Assembly (NCBI GenBank): GCA_003577005.1 | Contig: QEUW01000212.1 | Location: 1 to 13,030 of the forward strand | Direction: 5' to 3' | From: Chloroflexota bacterium | GTDB taxonomy: Bacteria; Chloroflexota; Anaerolineae; Caldilineales; Caldilineaceae | Length of the DNA stretch: 13,030 bases | The notes under the pieces: model-generated | Told to the model about the DNA's origin: nothing | Databases searched by the model: none | The model's input: only the letters and a program-made list of their open reading frames with translations | Shown here: positions 6,501 through 13,030 of the stretch, piece after piece | Numbering within the stretch: position 1 is the first letter of the stretch | Layout: the number at the start of each line of letters is the position of its first letter | Position numbers and translations under genes: made by a program

Positions 6501-8261
6501 GTCATAGTGGGCGTATGCCTGGTGCAATGCATCGCCAGACAGCTGGGCGGCCGTACCCAGCGGCGTCGTATGAAAAGCCAGCAGGTCGAGCGCCAGCCCC
6601 GATGCCACGGCATCGTCGTGCCAGTCCCGCAGCCTCTGCAACTGTTGGTCGAGAAAATCGCTGAGCAATAAACCCTTTTGCCGGAGTTCCTGGTAAAGCT
6701 CCGGAGTAAAACGAGGCTCAGTGTAATTGCGCTGTCGTGCGGCTTCCCACAGTTGACTGAGCAACACCTGGAGCGTCGGCGCAACGGCTGACCCCGGGTC
6801 GGCCAGCAGATCATCGGCGATGATACCGGGCAAGAGTTCGTCGCTGACCACCAGGCCGTACTTGTCGCGCAGGTGTGGTGTGGTCGCTGGCCCCAGAATC
6901 GCCTCGACGATGCCACGGCGGTCAAGGCGCTCGACCGGCACTTCGGTGTAGGAGAGCTTCTGTTCGCGCAACCGGTTTCTTACCTCGGCCAGCCATTCCT
7001 TGCGGAAGCTGAGCAACACCTTCCCCTGCGCTGGGCGTTGCGAATGGGGCTTTGCCCCCACTTCGTGCTCGACCCAAATTGGCGCCAATGCCGCCAAGAA
7101 ATCGGCCAGTTCATGCGGGTGCTGGGGGTTTAGGTGGGTTAAGACCTCTTCCACCTGGTCCACAATGAGGATGAGCGGCCGGCTCTCATCCTGCCCAAAC
7201 CAGGCGTCGGCCAACGAACCATTCTGAGCGCCCGGCAGCAAGTGACGTTGCACTCCACCCAACAGCCCCAACTCGGCGTCACGGCGGAGATAGCGCACAT
7301 CATAATCGCGCTCCAACCGTGGTAGCAGCCCTGCCGCCAATAGCGATGATTTTCCCACACCCGACTGGCCGTACAACAAGATGAGCGGGGCGCTGGAGGA
7401 AGTGGTGACACGCCGGTAAAGGTCCCGGATCTGGTAGCCGCGACCAAAAAAGAGTGCGGCATCGTCACGAGTAAACCTCTTGAGATAGCGGAACGGGCTG
7501 TCGGGCAGGTTGCGCAGATAGCGTTCCGGGAGGCCCGGCAGCCCAAAGAGCGGCTGGCGGGCGGCCTCGGGCAGGTTCCACTGTTCGGCGATCTCGGCAC
7601 CGGGCCGCACATGCAGTTCCCAGGGCCAGCGTTCGTCCGCCACATCTATGTGGCGATAGGCGCGCAGGTCGTCACGATCCGGGGTACGATACAGGCTGCG
7701 CCGTTTGTCGCCCCCATACGCGCTGCGCGCGGCTGCCACCGCCTGCTCATAGGAACTGCGCACGCTAAATCCTTGAGCCAGGCCATGATAGAAGCGCTCG
7801 GCAAAGCGTGTAGCCACGCTGTCGCCAATGGCCTGCGAGGTGGCGATCACCGCCGAAACGTTGGCCGCCAGGATCGCCTCTACCTGAGCCACGGTGGAAC
7901 AGCCGTTGAGAAAGACCAGTTGTAGCCCGTTTTGTTGGCCAAAGAGGGCAGCCAGACCGCCGGCATCGGCGACCGCGGTCTGCCCCTCGGCTGCTTCGAG
8001 CAACAAGGAAAAACTGTCGGCGTGACCGCCGTAGTGAAAAACGGCGATCCGGTCGCGGTAGGTGCCGCTTTGAAAGAGATCCACGATCTCGGCTAGCGTT
8101 GCGTTGGGCCGCATGACCACTTCGCACAACCGCTCTTCCTGGGCGCGCTCCAAGGTCTGGCGCAGCGCACGCACCTCGTCGGGCAGATTGCGGAGGTATC
8201 CGGATCGATCCCCTTGTTCGTTGGCAAAAGCAAGAACGATCACGGGGAGTGCATCACTCAC
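3582..8261 (-). CDS. CHAT protease - nSTAND NTPase - transmembrane - WD40 repeat protein
   Basis: This is a 1559-residue, apparently intact, multidomain protein. Residues ~1-210 form a CHAT (caspase-like) domain, with the expected catalytic His in FHYGGH (H80) and Cys in LNGCST (C121). Residues ~255-640 form a STAND-type P-loop NTPase: Walker A GQSGVGKSS (298-306), Walker B LILIVDQVEE (363-372), then SFRKEWL (418-424) and AHDTLAPLVR (621-630), which are typical of nSTAND1 proteins. A single hydrophobic helix spans ~711-728, preceded by an Arg-rich stretch (residues 696-708). Residues ~800-1530 carry about seventeen WD40-like blade ends (such as LRVWQ, VQVWS, AQLWD, ARVWD, LQIWD, VRVWS), enough for two or more propellers. 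The start is a GTG at 8259-8261; an in-frame TGA lies four codons upstream, and AGGAG (8274-8278) is 12 nt away. Family members are thought to couple sensing to proteolysis in signalling, defence or cell death. It leads a two-gene operon. Confidence 0.93.
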   Translation of the reverse strand: MSDALPVIVLAFANEQGDRSGYLRNLPDEVRALRQTLERAQEERLCEVVMRPNATLAEIVDLFQSGTYRDRIAVFHYGGHADSFSLLLEAAEGQTAVADAGGLAALFGQQNGLQLVFLNGCSTVAQVEAILAANVSAVIATSQAIGDSVATRFAERFYHGLAQGFSVRSSYEQAVAAARSAYGGDKRRSLYRTPDRDDLRAYRHIDVADERWPWELHVRPGAEIAEQWNLPEAARQPLFGLPGLPERYLRNLPDSPFRYLKRFTRDDAALFFGRGYQIRDLYRRVTTSSSAPLILLYGQSGVGKSSLLAAGLLPRLERDYDVRYLRRDAELGLLGGVQRHLLPGAQNGSLADAWFGQDESRPLILIVDQVEEVLTHLNPQHPHELADFLAALAPIWVEHEVGAKPHSQRPAQGKVLLSFRKEWLAEVRNRLREQKLSYTEVPVERLDRRGIVEAILGPATTPHLRDKYGLVVSDELLPGIIADDLLADPGSAVAPTLQVLLSQLWEAARQRNYTEPRFTPELYQELRQKGLLLSDFLDQQLQRLRDWHDDAVASGLALDLLAFHTTPLGTAAQLSGDALHQAYAHYDRLAELVQRTEDLYLLVDAVGDEGEPAAVPATRLAHDTLAPLVRHRFDESDAPGQRARRILASRAVNWEKDQQGDPLDDADLKVVEEGAAGMRVWTPAEERLVEASRAERTRRQRRERLVRRLGILAVMIIVVVAAVAVWGWRESARNFREAVAQRNRALSTESRRLANLALQQLSVDPVASIDLSLRALLPVEGDPRPYVPEAEYALSQALMTSQERNYLPAPGLHNSEQVAIHDGTIAIGGDHLWLADQDLHVWATPTLAISLPVNSVQWASDGRLLSYDQTTLRVWQGTEQVAERDFSAPEGIRCAGWRPERSEIAVCAGSTVQVWSLSSAGEGMVQTVGDIDPQRSAFVRQVRWSPDNRRLAAWGARLLVWDSEVGEATTLLASDDPADFVSFAHWSADGRQLASAFYEAAEVLLWPSELGTTSLTITLDAAVDGAQFIEQGLVVWTANGVTTVWSLAGEQLQTLPNPEPGSRVRMILVAPDGGRLLTLRDSGSAQLWDIADSTPQVWLSGHEGAILAAAWHPSLAVVATGGLDGTARVWDLVDGRLLTTLAGHTGRTLGLHWLDEQRLLTYSQAGAEADVPGALRVWEVFDREGQTYCSAEPGHCTYFSEHLPNPEAGLEPIRTMRWLDGETMLTTTWDGAAQRWHLPTGAVVTLPGDGNPDRIIVWSPTGERLLTYERNTGGQFWQLGAQNWHPLDSLSIPLEQTLWLPGGLLVSDSAGNVEWVDVTTLARQRLLDGAGLTNAVQLNEREVALADRNGAVYTWNSQSGEMTALAPQSASRSVSLDTSSDGRWLLNAAGNGELQIWDLREGAEAQVFPVPGAGFDPGPAKLSPDGRLVAVLQDGALALLDAATGAVRWQDHLATYLLGVGWDAVGTRLFTWDETNLFVLRWDDATQTAAPVFKASHGLPVNVGAPAWDRTGTTLFTAAGADVRVWSLERDVNDLIATAIQCCATRPLSAAQQTQFGIE

Positions 8262-8293
8262 TGTCTTGCGTCACTCCTTTTGGGGCCGGGTAA

Positions 8294-8328
8294 AACGCGG
8301 AGCGTCGAACGCAGAACGCGGAACGTGG
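8294..8328. repeat. Five-unit tandem heptamer array (consensus AACGYGG)
   Basis: Five contiguous 7-nt units read AACGCGG, AGCGTCG, AACGCAG, AACGCGG and AACGTGG. They end 32 nt upstream of the GTG start of the CHAT-STAND gene, within its likely 5' leader or promoter region. Heptamer short tandem repeats between genes are known from filamentous bacteria such as cyanobacteria; whether this one is regulatory or merely a repeat hotspot is not shown. Confidence 0.6.
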
Positions 8329-8898
8329 CACCGACACACCACTCGGTCCCTTTCGAACCCAATCAAACATGCTTTGGCAAACAGGTGGACCTGAGCTGCG
8401 GAAACAGTACTGCCTGCCCAGGCTCACCGTGTGCCCCGCTAAGAACCCATCCGAATCACGGTTGCGGGTCCGACAACTACACCTACGAATCGGCTCGGTC
8501 GCAGAGTTCCTCGGGGAGGCACTAAATCAGGCCAATACGGTGGGCAGAGACTGTTTCGCCTACTATTGTGACACGGCTCCACTTTGTTGTAAAGCCGCTC
8601 GTATAGGCGACCCCAGGGCAGTTGTACACGTGGTAGTCGTGCCGTGCCCGGACCGTTATGGTTCGTCTACCCAGAGCTCGGTGCTGTGGAAACCAGCAAT
8701 TCTCTATGAGAAGAAGCACAGCGCCCGGACAGTTACCCAAAAATGCGTAGGATTTGCCATCGTTATGGCGACATACTTCGTGCTCTGCCGGCTCCGTCTT
8801 GACGCATCTGCACACGTTTCCACTGCGCTGCAAACCTTCCCTCAATGCTGGATACACCCACGCTTAACCTTCACTTCAGCGCGCTGCTCGCCTTGTGG
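8329..8898. other. Gene-free spacer between the STAND operon and sucAB
   Basis: About 570 bases without a gene I can support. Open frames on both strands cross it, but their translations are Cys-rich, of mixed composition and show no domain or ribosome binding site. No tRNA, rRNA fragment or long inverted repeat was seen. It must hold the promoter of the minus-strand operon, but I found no convincing -35/-10 pair for it. Confidence 0.5.
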
Positions 8899-8904
8899 TA
8901 TAAT
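8896..8904 (+). promoter_or_regulatory. Extended -10 promoter of the sucAB operon
   Basis: TGGTATAAT is a perfect extended -10 element (TGnTATAAT). The -35 region at the usual distance is weak (TTCAGC at 8875-8880), as expected for extended -10 promoters. Transcription would start near 8911, giving a leader of about 36 nt before the ATG at 8947. The leader has no clear Shine-Dalgarno sequence. Confidence 0.6.
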
Positions 8905-8946
8905 CCCGTCAGTTTACGGCACCCACTATTTCTTGCGCAGAACCCT

Positions 8947-11739
8947 ATGAACGGCTATTCCGACTTCCATGGCCCCAACGCCGCCTATGTGCTCGACCTC
9001 TACGAACGCTACCAGCGCGACCCCCAGGCCGTCGACCCAGCCACGCGCGCGTTCTTTGCCGAGTGGCAGCCGCCCACAACTGATGGCCGATTCGCCGAAC
9101 GGGTGAACGGCGCGGCCGCGTCGGCCATCGATACCGGCAAGGTTGCTGCTGCCGCCAATCTCGCCCAGTCCATTCGCGAGTATGGTCACCTGGCCGCCCA
9201 GCTCGATCCCTTGGGCAGTCCCCCCCCCGGCGACCCGTCGCTCGACCTCGCCTATCACGGCCTCACCGAGGAAGACCTGCGCCAGTTGCCGGGCACTATC
9301 ATCGGTGGCCCTATAGGCGCTACGGCGCGCAACGCCTGGGAAGCGATGCAGGCGCTGCGCCAGGTCTATTCCACCACCACTGGCTATGATTACGACCACA
9401 TCCGCCTGGCCGATGAGCGCGAATGGCTGCGCCAGGCTGCCGAATCGGGCCGTTTTCGCCCACCCCAACAGCCTATCGACGAGGTTGCGCTGCTTGAGCG
9501 GCTGACCCAGGTCGAAGGCTTTGAGCACTTCTTGCAGCGCTCCTTCCCTGGCAAGACTCGCTTCTCTATCGAAGGATTGGATATGATGGTGCCCATGCTC
9601 GATGAGATCATCGCTCAGTGCGTCGGGTCGGGCATCTACAAGATCTTGCTGGGGATGGCGCACCGCGGCCGCCTCAATGTGTTGGCCCATGTGCTGCAAA
9701 AGCCCTACCGGCAGATCCTGCTGGAGTTCAAAGACCCATCGGTCAACGATTTTTACAGCGAGATCAGCGAACTGGGCTACACCGGCGATGTCAAATATCA
9801 CGCCGGCGCCGACCGGGCGCTGCGCCAGGGGGAAGAGATCGACCTGCTGGTGCGCATGGCGCCCAATCCCAGCCACCTTGAACATGTCAACCCGGTGGTG
9901 GTGGGGATGGCGCGCGCCGCCGGCAGCCTGACCGATGCGCCGGGCCCGCCGCGCATCGACCCCGGCCGCACCGTACCCATCCTGATTCACGGCGACGCCG
10001 CCTTCCCTGCCCAAGGGGTCGTGGCCGAAACGCTCAACCTGTCGCGGCTGGAAGGCTACACCGCTGGCGGCACGATCCACATTATCGCCAACAATCAGAT
10101 CGGCTTCACCACAGACCCAGAAGAGAGCCGGAGCACGCTCTATGCCAGCGACCTGGCCAAAGGTTTCAAAATCCCGATCGTCCATGTCAACGCCGATGAC
10201 CCGCTGGCCTGTATCGAGGCGGCGCGGTTGGCTGTGGCCTACTCCAACGAGTATGAGAAGGACTTTCTGATCGACCTCATCGGCTACCGGCGCTATGGGC
10301 ACAACGAGGGCGATGAACCGCGCTTTACCCAACCCACCTTCTACCAACGGATCGACGACCACCCCACCGTCCGCCAGCAGTGGGCTGATCGTCTTGTCGC
10401 CAATGGCGCGGCGCCAGCTGGGCTGCCCGACAAACTGTTGCAGCGCCAGCTCGACCACCTCCAATCCGAGTTGAGCAGCCTGGGTCCCGATGAGACGCTG
10501 CCGCTGACAATCAAACCACCCCCACCGGGTGCGGCGCGCAAGGTCCACACTGCGATCCCAGCCGACGCTCTTCGTTCGCTACACGAAGAGCTGATGCGGA
10601 CGCCGGAGGGGTTTACCGTCCATCCCCGGCTCCGGCGCATCCGCCAGCGTATGGCCAGCGCTCTTGATACGTACGACGAGCCGGCGATTGACTGGACGTT
10701 GGCCGAGCAGTTCGCCCTCGCCTCCATCCTGGCCGAAGGGACGCCCATTCGCTTGACAGGTGAGGATGTGTTGCGTGGCACCTTTAGCCACCGCCATGCG
10801 GTCCTCTTTGATGCCAAGAGCGGCGAACCCTATACGCCGCTCCACCAGTTGCCCCAGGCCAAAGCGGCCTTTGAAATTCACAACAGCCCGCTGAGCGAAG
10901 CCGCGGCCATTGGTTTTGAGTATGGCTATAACATCGAACGGCCCGAACGGCTGGTGATCTGGGAAGCGCAATATGGCGACTTTATCAACGTGGCGCAGGC
11001 CATGATCGATGAGTTTGTTGTCTCCGGTTTTGCCAAGTGGGACCAGACGCCGTCGCTCGTGCTGCTCCTGCCCCACGGCTACGAAGGCCAGGGGCCCGAC
11101 CACGCCAGCGCCCGGTTGGAGCGCTTTTTGCAACTGGCGGCCGAGGTCAACATGCGCATTGCCAACCCGACTACCGCCGCCCAGTATTTTCACCTGCTGC
11201 GGCGCCAGGCGCTCTTGCTGACTACCGACCCGCTGCCGCTGGTAGTCCTGACGCCCAAGAGCCTGCTCCGCCAGCCGCTCACTTTGTCCCCCCTGCGCGA
11301 CCTGGTCGAAAGCCGCTGGCAGCCGGTCATCGACGACGCCGAAGCCGCCCAGCGCCCAGATGAGATCCGCCGCCTGATCCTGTGCAGCGGCAAGATTTTT
11401 GTCGATCTCATGAGCAGCGAGTTTCGCCAGCAGACACCCTGGATCGCCATCGCGCGTGTCGAACAGCTTTACCCCTTCCCCGCCGACCATCTGGACGAGC
11501 TCTTCAAGCGTTACCCCAAGACTGAAGAGGTGGTCTGGGTGCAGGAAGAGCCACGCAATATGGGCGCCTGGTCTGCGGCCAAACCCCAACTCCAATACAT
11601 CTTCGGTGCGAGCGGCCACAAGTTCAACCTCCGCTACACTGGCCGCCCCCGCCGCGCCAGCCCCGCCGAGGGATCATCGGCCTGGCACCAGATCAACCAG
11701 GCAAAGATTGTAAAACAGGCGTTTGAAAGTGGGGATTAG
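8947..11739 (+). CDS. sucA: 2-oxoglutarate dehydrogenase E1 component
   Basis: The thiamine diphosphate-dependent E1 decarboxylates 2-oxoglutarate and passes the succinyl group to the lipoyl arm of E2 in the TCA cycle. The product is 930 residues, against 933 for E. coli SucA. The N-terminus ([14 protein letters not shown]) matches the E2-contacting arm of the family. Active-site signatures are AHRGRLNVL (~238-246), [12 protein letters not shown] (~309-320) and the ThDP/Mg motif from GDAAF (~349) to NNQIGFTT (~382-389). The C-terminal half has [26 protein letters not shown] and [20 protein letters not shown], all typical of E1o rather than pyruvate E1. I chose the ATG at 8947 over one at 8845, because the earlier start would place the perfect -10 element inside the gene and its extra 34 residues are not family-like. 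No Shine-Dalgarno is visible before 8947. It forms an operon with sucB. Confidence 0.96.
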   Translation: MNGYSDFHGPNAAYVLDLYERYQRDPQAVDPATRAFFAEWQPPTTDGRFAERVNGAAASAIDTGKVAAAANLAQSIREYGHLAAQLDPLGSPPPGDPSLDLAYHGLTEEDLRQLPGTIIGGPIGATARNAWEAMQALRQVYSTTTGYDYDHIRLADEREWLRQAAESGRFRPPQQPIDEVALLERLTQVEGFEHFLQRSFPGKTRFSIEGLDMMVPMLDEIIAQCVGSGIYKILLGMAHRGRLNVLAHVLQKPYRQILLEFKDPSVNDFYSEISELGYTGDVKYHAGADRALRQGEEIDLLVRMAPNPSHLEHVNPVVVGMARAAGSLTDAPGPPRIDPGRTVPILIHGDAAFPAQGVVAETLNLSRLEGYTAGGTIHIIANNQIGFTTDPEESRSTLYASDLAKGFKIPIVHVNADDPLACIEAARLAVAYSNEYEKDFLIDLIGYRRYGHNEGDEPRFTQPTFYQRIDDHPTVRQQWADRLVANGAAPAGLPDKLLQRQLDHLQSELSSLGPDETLPLTIKPPPPGAARKVHTAIPADALRSLHEELMRTPEGFTVHPRLRRIRQRMASALDTYDEPAIDWTLAEQFALASILAEGTPIRLTGEDVLRGTFSHRHAVLFDAKSGEPYTPLHQLPQAKAAFEIHNSPLSEAAAIGFEYGYNIERPERLVIWEAQYGDFINVAQAMIDEFVVSGFAKWDQTPSLVLLLPHGYEGQGPDHASARLERFLQLAAEVNMRIANPTTAAQYFHLLRRQALLLTTDPLPLVVLTPKSLLRQPLTLSPLRDLVESRWQPVIDDAEAAQRPDEIRRLILCSGKIFVDLMSSEFRQQTPWIAIARVEQLYPFPADHLDELFKRYPKTEEVVWVQEEPRNMGAWSAAKPQLQYIFGASGHKFNLRYTGRPRRASPAEGSSAWHQINQAKIVKQAFESGD

Positions 11740-11742
11740 GAG
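11737..11742 (+). promoter_or_regulatory. sucB ribosome binding site overlapping the sucA stop codon
   Basis: TAGGAG at 11737-11742 combines the sucA TAG stop with an AGGAG ribosome binding site, 5 nt before the sucB ATG at 11748. This geometry favours translational coupling and balanced production of E1 and E2. Confidence 0.75.
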
Positions 11743-11747
11743 CACAC

Positions 11748-13028
11748 ATGGCACTCGAACTCAAAGTACCCGAAATGGGCGAATCCGTGATAGAAGCCAC
11801 GGTCGCCCGCTGGATGAAACAGGAAGGCGACGCTGTCAAGGCCGGCGAGCCGGTGGTGGAGCTGGAAACGGACAAAGTCGACGTCGAAGTCCCCGCCGAG
11901 GCGGACGGTGTCCTCAGCCGCATCGTCCATGCGGAAGGGGATGACGTCAAGATCGGCGACGTATTGGCCGTGATCGAAGAGGCCGCAGGCGTCGATGCGA
12001 GAGCCGATGGGGCGGCTGCGCAACCCACCGAGGCAGCAACAACCGCTCCTGAACCCTCACCCACCCCCCCGCCTGAAACGCCAGACAAGGAGGAGGGTGA
12101 GGACGAGGGCGAGCGGGCGACTCCCGTCGCCAAACGGCTGGCCGCCGAGCGCGGCGTCGATCTGGCTGCGGTCAGCCCTTCCCAACCCGGCGGCCGCGTC
12201 ACCAAACAGGATGTCGAGCGTTTTCTTCGGGCGCAGGAAGCTGTACCGCCCGCACCCACGCCGGAACCCACACCGAGACCGGTTGAACCCTCACCCGCCG
12301 CCCGGCCCCCCACCCCGCCTGCTGACGCGCGGGGGGAGACACGCCAGCGCATGTCGCGCCGCCGCCGCACCATCGCCGAGCGGCTGGTGCAGGCGCAGCA
12401 GACCGCAGCCATGCTCACCACCTTCAACGAGATCGACATGAGCGCCGTCATGGAGCTGCGCAAGCGGCGCAACGAGCAGTTCGAGAAGCGACACGGTATT
12501 AAGGTGGGGTTCATGTCGTTCTTTGTCAAGGCGTGCGTCGGTGCGCTCAAAGCCTTCCCCGCCCTCAATGCCGAAATTCAGGGTGATGAGATCGTTTTCA
12601 AGCACTACTACGACATCGGCATCGCCGTGGGCGCCGAGGAGGGGCTGGTCGTGCCGGTGGTGCGCGATGCCGATCGCATGACCTTTGCTACCATCGAACA
12701 GGCGATCAAGGAACTAGCGACCAAGGCCCGCGACGGCACACTCTCCATCGAAGACCTGCGCGGCGGTACCTTTACCATCACCAATGGTGGCGTCTTTGGC
12801 TCGTTGCTGAGCACGCCCATCCTCAACCCGCCCCAGGTAGGCATTTTGGGCATGCACAAGATCGAAGAACGGCCCATTGCCGTGGGCGGCCAGGTGGTCA
12901 TCCGCCCCATGATGTATGTGGCGCTGAGCTACGACCACCGCATTGTCGATGGCCGCGAGGCAGTGCAGTTCCTGGTCAGGGTCAAAGAACTGGTCGAAGA
13001 CCCTGAGACGTTGTTGTTAGAGGGATAG
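11748..13028 (+). CDS. sucB: Dihydrolipoyllysine-residue succinyltransferase (E2 of 2-oxoglutarate dehydrogenase)
   Basis: E2 transfers the succinyl group from the lipoyl arm to CoA and forms the core of the complex. The 426-residue protein has one lipoyl domain (1-77) with the lipoylated lysine K43 in [10 protein letters not shown] Pro/Glu-rich linker leads to a peripheral subunit-binding domain (~123-160, [29 protein letters not shown]). A second Pro-rich linker is followed by the catalytic domain (~198-426). [19 protein letters not shown] and [18 protein letters not shown] are characteristic of succinyltransferases; catalytic His is H397 and Asp D401. E. coli SucB is 405 residues, the difference being mainly in the linkers. 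The gene starts 8 nt after sucA and ends 2 nt before the window does. The E3 gene (lpd) is not seen here and is presumably elsewhere. Confidence 0.96.
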   Translation: MALELKVPEMGESVIEATVARWMKQEGDAVKAGEPVVELETDKVDVEVPAEADGVLSRIVHAEGDDVKIGDVLAVIEEAAGVDARADGAAAQPTEAATTAPEPSPTPPPETPDKEEGEDEGERATPVAKRLAAERGVDLAAVSPSQPGGRVTKQDVERFLRAQEAVPPAPTPEPTPRPVEPSPAARPPTPPADARGETRQRMSRRRRTIAERLVQAQQTAAMLTTFNEIDMSAVMELRKRRNEQFEKRHGIKVGFMSFFVKACVGALKAFPALNAEIQGDEIVFKHYYDIGIAVGAEEGLVVPVVRDADRMTFATIEQAIKELATKARDGTLSIEDLRGGTFTITNGGVFGSLLSTPILNPPQVGILGMHKIEERPIAVGGQVVIRPMMYVALSYDHRIVDGREAVQFLVRVKELVEDPETLLLEG

Positions 13029-13030
13029 GG

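Noticed and set aside
8522..8857. 111-residue open frame on the minus strand in the same spacer
   Set aside because: No recognisable motif or ribosome binding site; amino acid composition looks like translated non-coding DNA.
8369..8950. 193-residue open frame on the + strand upstream of sucA
   Set aside because: The translation is Cys-rich with no domain, it has no ribosome binding site, and it runs through the sucA promoter and past the sucA start in another frame.
8926..10548. 540-residue open frame antisense to sucA
   Set aside because: It is the mirror of a strongly supported sucA frame. Long antisense frames are expected in GC-rich genes with biased codon use, and there is no independent start signal.
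10579..11619. 346-residue open frame antisense to the end of sucA
   Set aside because: Same reason: shadow of the sucA coding frame with no domain of its own.
11693..12568. 291-residue Ser/Ala-rich frame antisense to sucB
   Set aside because: Low-complexity mirror of the sucB linkers and lipoyl domain.

Overview
The window looks like part of a chromosome of a GC-rich, probably filamentous, Chloroflexota bacterium (Caldilineae/Anaerolineae-like). This placement is an inference. It rests on a large CHAT-STAND-WD40 protein of a type common in that phylum, a secreted protein ending in an 'FLPVV'-type tail, GC-rich intergenic palindromes, and an E. coli-like SucA/SucB pair. I could not run a search to confirm it.

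Layout. (1) Bases 1-699 (+) hold the 3' end of a large secreted or surface protein with calcium-binding repeats and a BACON-like Ig domain. (2) Bases 700-1575 are a decayed, repeat-rich spacer. It holds several hairpins, a perfect 19-bp inverted repeat, a C-terminal remnant of a type I methionine aminopeptidase, an unidentified open stretch, and a strong 30-nt hairpin beyond the end of the minus-strand genes. (3) Bases 1576-8261 (-) hold a two-gene unit. The first gene encodes a 1559-residue CHAT protease / nSTAND NTPase / transmembrane / WD40 protein. The second, 26 bases downstream with a near-ideal ribosome binding site, encodes a 659-residue secreted Cys-rich protein with FecR-like and Ig-like parts. 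(4) Bases 8262-8946 are a gene-poor spacer with a five-unit heptamer array just upstream of the STAND gene and an extended -10 promoter for the next operon. (5) Bases 8947-13028 (+) hold sucA-sucB, the E1 and E2 subunits of the 2-oxoglutarate dehydrogenase complex, coupled through a ribosome binding site that overlaps the sucA stop. No E3 (lipoamide dehydrogenase) gene is in the window.

The sucAB part is ordinary central metabolism (TCA cycle). The most interesting part is the minus-strand pair. Charge distribution around its single membrane segment predicts that the CHAT protease and NTPase lie in the cytoplasm and the WD40 propellers lie outside. This would be a transmembrane receptor-protease encoded beside a secreted partner. 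It is a candidate signalling, defence or cell-death module, but its function cannot be shown from sequence alone.
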